Source: Burkholderiales bacterium (GTDB taxonomy: Bacteria; Pseudomonadota; Gammaproteobacteria; Burkholderiales; SG8-41). Taken from it: DNA of 64,000 nt. The notes under the pieces were generated by a model. That model did not search any database, was not told the origin of the DNA, and saw nothing but the letters and a program-made list of their open reading frames with translations. The stretch's first letter is position 1, and every line of letters starts with the position of its first letter. A program made the translations under genes and the position numbers. The DNA is taken from assembly GCA_020854035.1 (NCBI GenBank), contig JADZGE010000002.1, forward strand, positions 1 through 64,000, written 5' to 3'. This document shows positions 61,556 to 64,000 of this stretch, one piece after another.

Positions 61556-62683
61556 TCATCTCACGCGAACCAGCAGCCAGAGCAGCAACGCGAACGCGAG
61601 ACTCCAGCATAGCGATGCGACCAGCAACATCACGTGCGTGTCGCCGACGCCCAGTCCGCTGGTTACGCGCGCCATCGCCGCTCCGCCAACCAGCAGCGTA
61701 CCCCATACCGGCAGGCGCGCGCGCGAGGGATCCTTGCGCGCCTTCAAGAGCCGCGTCATCGCCATCACGTTCAACGTGAGTGTGCCGAGACTGCCGGCGG
61801 TTATGACGTGCAGCGCCGGCGCCAGGTAGCGCCCGGCCGCGAGTGCAATGCCGTAGAAGGCGAGACCGATCGCGAGCCAGGCATAGCCGGCGGCGAGACA
61901 GAGCAGGTCCGGCCGGCCCCGCAACGCCCAGAGCCGCCAGCGCAGCAGGCGCGCCGTTGCGAGAGCGCTCGCGGCAACCATTGCCGACGCGCCGATGCCG
62001 GCACCCCAGGGCCGGTCCGCAAACGGCGCGGATGCGGCGGCGATCGCCATCGTCACGATCAGGCCGCCTTCGAGCCGCGGTTGCACGCGCGCCTCGAGCC
62101 GCTCGCCCTGGCGGTGGAACTGGCCGGCGACCGTGGGCGCGATCAGCCGGCCGCCCATGAACAACATCAACAGGGACACCAGCGGAATGGAGACGCCGAG
62201 CACCGCGTGCGCGGCGGCTCCCGCGCCGGCATGCAGCGCGACCTGGAGAGCGATCGCGCTCCCGCAAATTGCCGTCAGAACGATCGGCAGGGCCTGGTTG
62301 CGCCATTTCTTGGCGCTTCCGGCCAGACGCGGCGCGAGCTGAAACACGAGCAGTGTCGCAAACCCGATGTTCGTGGCCATGGCTGCGATGCTTTGCGGCG
62401 CGACCAGGAATGCCACGCGGGCGCTCGCCCAGAGCCCGAACAGCAGTACGAGATGGCGCGCAGTGACCGGGCCAAGCTGATTGCCGGCTATCACCCCCAG
62501 GGCGAAGCCGAACAGCATTTCGTGCGCGTGTCCGGCCGGAGTAGCGAGGCCGGGCGGAGCCGGCACGTATCCGAGCAGCGACAGCACGAAGGCGGGAAGC
62601 ACCAGCATGCCGTAGGCCGCGGCCGCGGGGAAGAACACGGCGTTGCCGGGAACGCGCGCCCCTCTTGCGCCATCCGCGGTCAC
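61556..62683 (-). CDS. NnrS-family multi-pass membrane protein
   Basis: NnrS is a haem- and copper-containing membrane protein linked to nitric-oxide stress in denitrifiers. I chose GTG at 62683 (375 residues), because homology begins just after it and the frame further upstream is the cupin gene. No good ribosome-binding site is seen. About ten helices follow, with GHAHEMLFGFALGVIAGNQ, SIPLVSLLMLFMGGRLIAPT, LHVITAGSLGTLTLNVMAM and a final VRVR. The histidines of HAHE and LHVITAG are conserved in NnrS. Confidence 0.85.
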   Translation of the reverse strand: MTADGARGARVPGNAVFFPAAAAYGMLVLPAFVLSLLGYVPAPPGLATPAGHAHEMLFGFALGVIAGNQLGPVTARHLVLLFGLWASARVAFLVAPQSIAAMATNIGFATLLVFQLAPRLAGSAKKWRNQALPIVLTAICGSAIALQVALHAGAGAAAHAVLGVSIPLVSLLMLFMGGRLIAPTVAGQFHRQGERLEARVQPRLEGGLIVTMAIAAASAPFADRPWGAGIGASAMVAASALATARLLRWRLWALRGRPDLLCLAAGYAWLAIGLAFYGIALAAGRYLAPALHVITAGSLGTLTLNVMAMTRLLKARKDPSRARLPVWGTLLVGGAAMARVTSGLGVGDTHVMLLVASLCWSLAFALLLWLLVRVR

Positions 62684-62750
62684 GTGCGGGCGATCGACGG
62701 AGACGGCCGATCGCTCGTGACCTTGTCTCGGGACCGCGGTGAGAATCCCC

Positions 62751-63089
62751 TCACCCCTTCCATGCCTCCGGGTCCACCGGGTGCCGGTCATACTTTCCCA
62801 CGCCCTGAACCAGCACGAAGCGGCATGGGCGCCCGCCGCGAGAGGTGATCCTGTGGGGCCGATTCGTCGGGACGGCATGACTCTCGCCGACGGCAAGCAG
62901 GACGCGCTCGCGGGGACCGAGCATCTCGATCTGGACGATCCCCTCGAGGCAGTACGTCGTATCGGTGATAACGGTGTGGTAGTGCCAGGGAATCTCCTCG
63001 CCCGGCGCGAGGGTGCGCTCCTGCACACCCACGTCGTTGCCCCTGGCGATCCAGTTGATCCTGCCCGCGCGAATGTAGGTGTCGTTCAT
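62751..63089 (-). CDS. Small cupin-domain protein
   Basis: The 112-residue protein is a single cupin barrel. The first cupin motif is EIPWHYHTVITDTTYCLEG, with two His and a Glu-like contact. The second is VGESHAVPTNRPHRITSRG, with His residues. It could bind a metal and act as a small dioxygenase or as a sensor domain. It lies 67 bp before the NnrS gene on the same strand. The substrate is unknown. The ATG follows GGAGCACC. Confidence 0.83.
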   Translation of the reverse strand: MNDTYIRAGRINWIARGNDVGVQERTLAPGEEIPWHYHTVITDTTYCLEGIVQIEMLGPRERVLLAVGESHAVPTNRPHRITSRGGRPCRFVLVQGVGKYDRHPVDPEAWKG

Positions 63090-63227
63090 GAGGTGCTCCG
63101 GAAATCCGCGGCCGGTCGAGTCGATTTGATGGGCGGAGTGTTCACGCTCGCGCCTTCTTCAGAAAGCCGCCAGCCGGGGCGCCTGCGCGGAAACCCCGGG
63201 AATCGGCCCGGCTCACCCGGCGGCAGC

Positions 63228-63689
63228 TCATGTCGCCGGGTGCGGGCGATAGCTCCCCGCGGGCGCCCTGAACGGGATGGCAAGACGATTCCAGCCGTTG
63301 ATCGCCACGATCGCCAGCGTGAGGTCCACCAGCTCCTTTTCCGAAAAGTGTCCGCGCAGCTCCGCGTAAAGCGAGTCATCCACGGGATGCCCGGAGAGGG
63401 AGGTCACCGCCTCGGTCCAGGCAAGCGCCGCGCGCTCGCGGGGACTGAAAAACGGGGTCTCGCGCCACGCGGACAGGAGATACAGGCGCTGCTCGGATTC
63501 GCCCGCGGCTCTCGCGTCCTTCGTATGCATGTCGAGGCAGTACGCACAGCCGTTCACTTGCGACGCGCGTGTTTTCACGAGTTCCAGCAAGGAATGCTCG
63601 AGCCCGCAACCATTGACGTAATCCTGCAGGTGGCGAAGGGCGGCGATCCCCTGTGGCGCCAGTTTCAGATACTCGAGCCTCTGTTCCAT
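63228..63689 (-). CDS. Carboxymuconolactone decarboxylase/AhpD-like protein
   Basis: The 153 residues are an AhpD-like helical protein. The core LELVKTRASQVNGCAYCLDM has the CxxC pair Cys48/Cys51 and the following His, giving a redox-active peroxidase-type site. ALAWTEAVTSLSGHPVDDSL and VDLTLAIVAINGWNRLAIPF complete the family. Members reduce peroxides or regenerate peroxiredoxin. It is read toward the cupin gene; the 138 bp between show no gene. Confidence 0.9.
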   Translation of the reverse strand: MEQRLEYLKLAPQGIAALRHLQDYVNGCGLEHSLLELVKTRASQVNGCAYCLDMHTKDARAAGESEQRLYLLSAWRETPFFSPRERAALAWTEAVTSLSGHPVDDSLYAELRGHFSEKELVDLTLAIVAINGWNRLAIPFRAPAGSYRPHPAT

Positions 63690-64000
63690 GCTCCAGACTC
63701 CCGATCAACTGCTCGCCTTGCATCCGTCGTGCGCCACCGGCGAGCGCAGCGGGTCGCGCAAGACATGGCGGAGCGGCGTCGATCACCGCAGGATCGCCCG
63801 CACGGGACGGCCCCGTGCATCGCCCGCGCGCTCGAAGAGGAGGAATCGATTCCGGAGAATCGATTATCCGTCCGCTCAACGGGCAGCGCAAGCGCCTTCG
63901 CCCGGGGCGTGGCCGAGACGTGCCTCGACGCCTTCCGCTCCCGGGAGACAGGCGCTTCCACGGAAGAGCGGGATGACGCCGCGTGCGGCAGTGCGGCCAG
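63690..64000. other. Window end without a supportable gene
   Basis: These 311 bases carry no convincing frame. GGAATCGATTCC (63842-63853) is a perfect palindrome, and GAATCGATT recurs at 63857-63865, 14 bp later, which could be a repressor site for the AhpD-like gene or for a gene beyond the window. Open frames here are Arg/Ser-rich noise. Confidence 0.45.

Noticed and set aside
63665-63961. 98-codon minus-strand frame at the window end
   Set aside because: Arg/Ser-rich composition, no ribosome-binding site and no motif; it overlaps the start of the AhpD-like gene.

Overview
The window looks like a piece of a chromosome from a very GC-rich Gram-negative bacterium, most likely a betaproteobacterium. 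The reasons are a tRNA-Leu/tig-clpP-clpX-lon block, an hpnCDE squalene block, a Bug/TctC-type receptor, a TRAP transporter with a TatT lipoprotein, many lipoboxes, and a protein with a PEP-CTERM tail. This placement comes from gene content only; no search was run.

Layout. 1-4503 (minus): lon (5' part only), clpX, clpP, tig and tRNA-Leu(UAG), the cytosolic proteolysis block. 4599-10574 (plus): hpnC and hpnD, a PrpF-type isomerase, hpnE and ETF-ubiquinone oxidoreductase. 10640-22323 (minus): a fatty-acid beta-oxidation set of thiolase, HAD/crotonase fusion, FadL, thioesterase, acyl-CoA synthetase, enoyl-CoA hydratase and FadE, which ends in a chalcone-isomerase-like exported protein. A large NTPase-BTAD regulator (22555-25782) is divergent from it. 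25927-31407: a BamE-like lipoprotein, an HDOD protein, an amidohydrolase, a ThDP enzyme and a Gfo/Idh oxidoreductase. 31397-35917: a lipoprotein and a membrane Ser/Thr kinase (minus), a 33-residue membrane peptide coupled to a histidine kinase (plus), and a NarL-type response regulator. 36199-41870: a PEP-CTERM beta-strand-repeat protein, then tatT-dctP-dctQM. 41978-46921: a three-gene system related to 2-hydroxyacyl-CoA dehydratases and their ATP-dependent activases.

46918-54207 is accessory DNA. Broken remains of three RNA-repair genes (rtcB, hen1, pnkp) flank and abut a group of lipoproteins and membrane proteins, three of which share a C-terminal domain. 54324-63689 carries an ACP-acyl-AMP ligase-acyltransferase fusion, an MBL hydrolase, an exported YqgE-like protein, a Bug receptor, RidA, a composite pseudogene, a small Cys-rich protein, NnrS, a cupin and an AhpD-like protein.

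The most interesting signal is not a gene. Four intergenic sites (34044, 37935, 47752, 51159) each hold three GTAAN units spaced exactly 11 bp apart, all on the plus strand. Each lies about 40-100 bp upstream of a lipoprotein or membrane-protein operon. Tandem 11-bp repeats are the usual target form of OmpR/PhoB-type and SARP/BTAD activators, and the window encodes a BTAD-type activator. I propose an envelope lipoprotein regulon. The second main finding is the decayed RNA-repair cluster, whose lesions can be read base by base.
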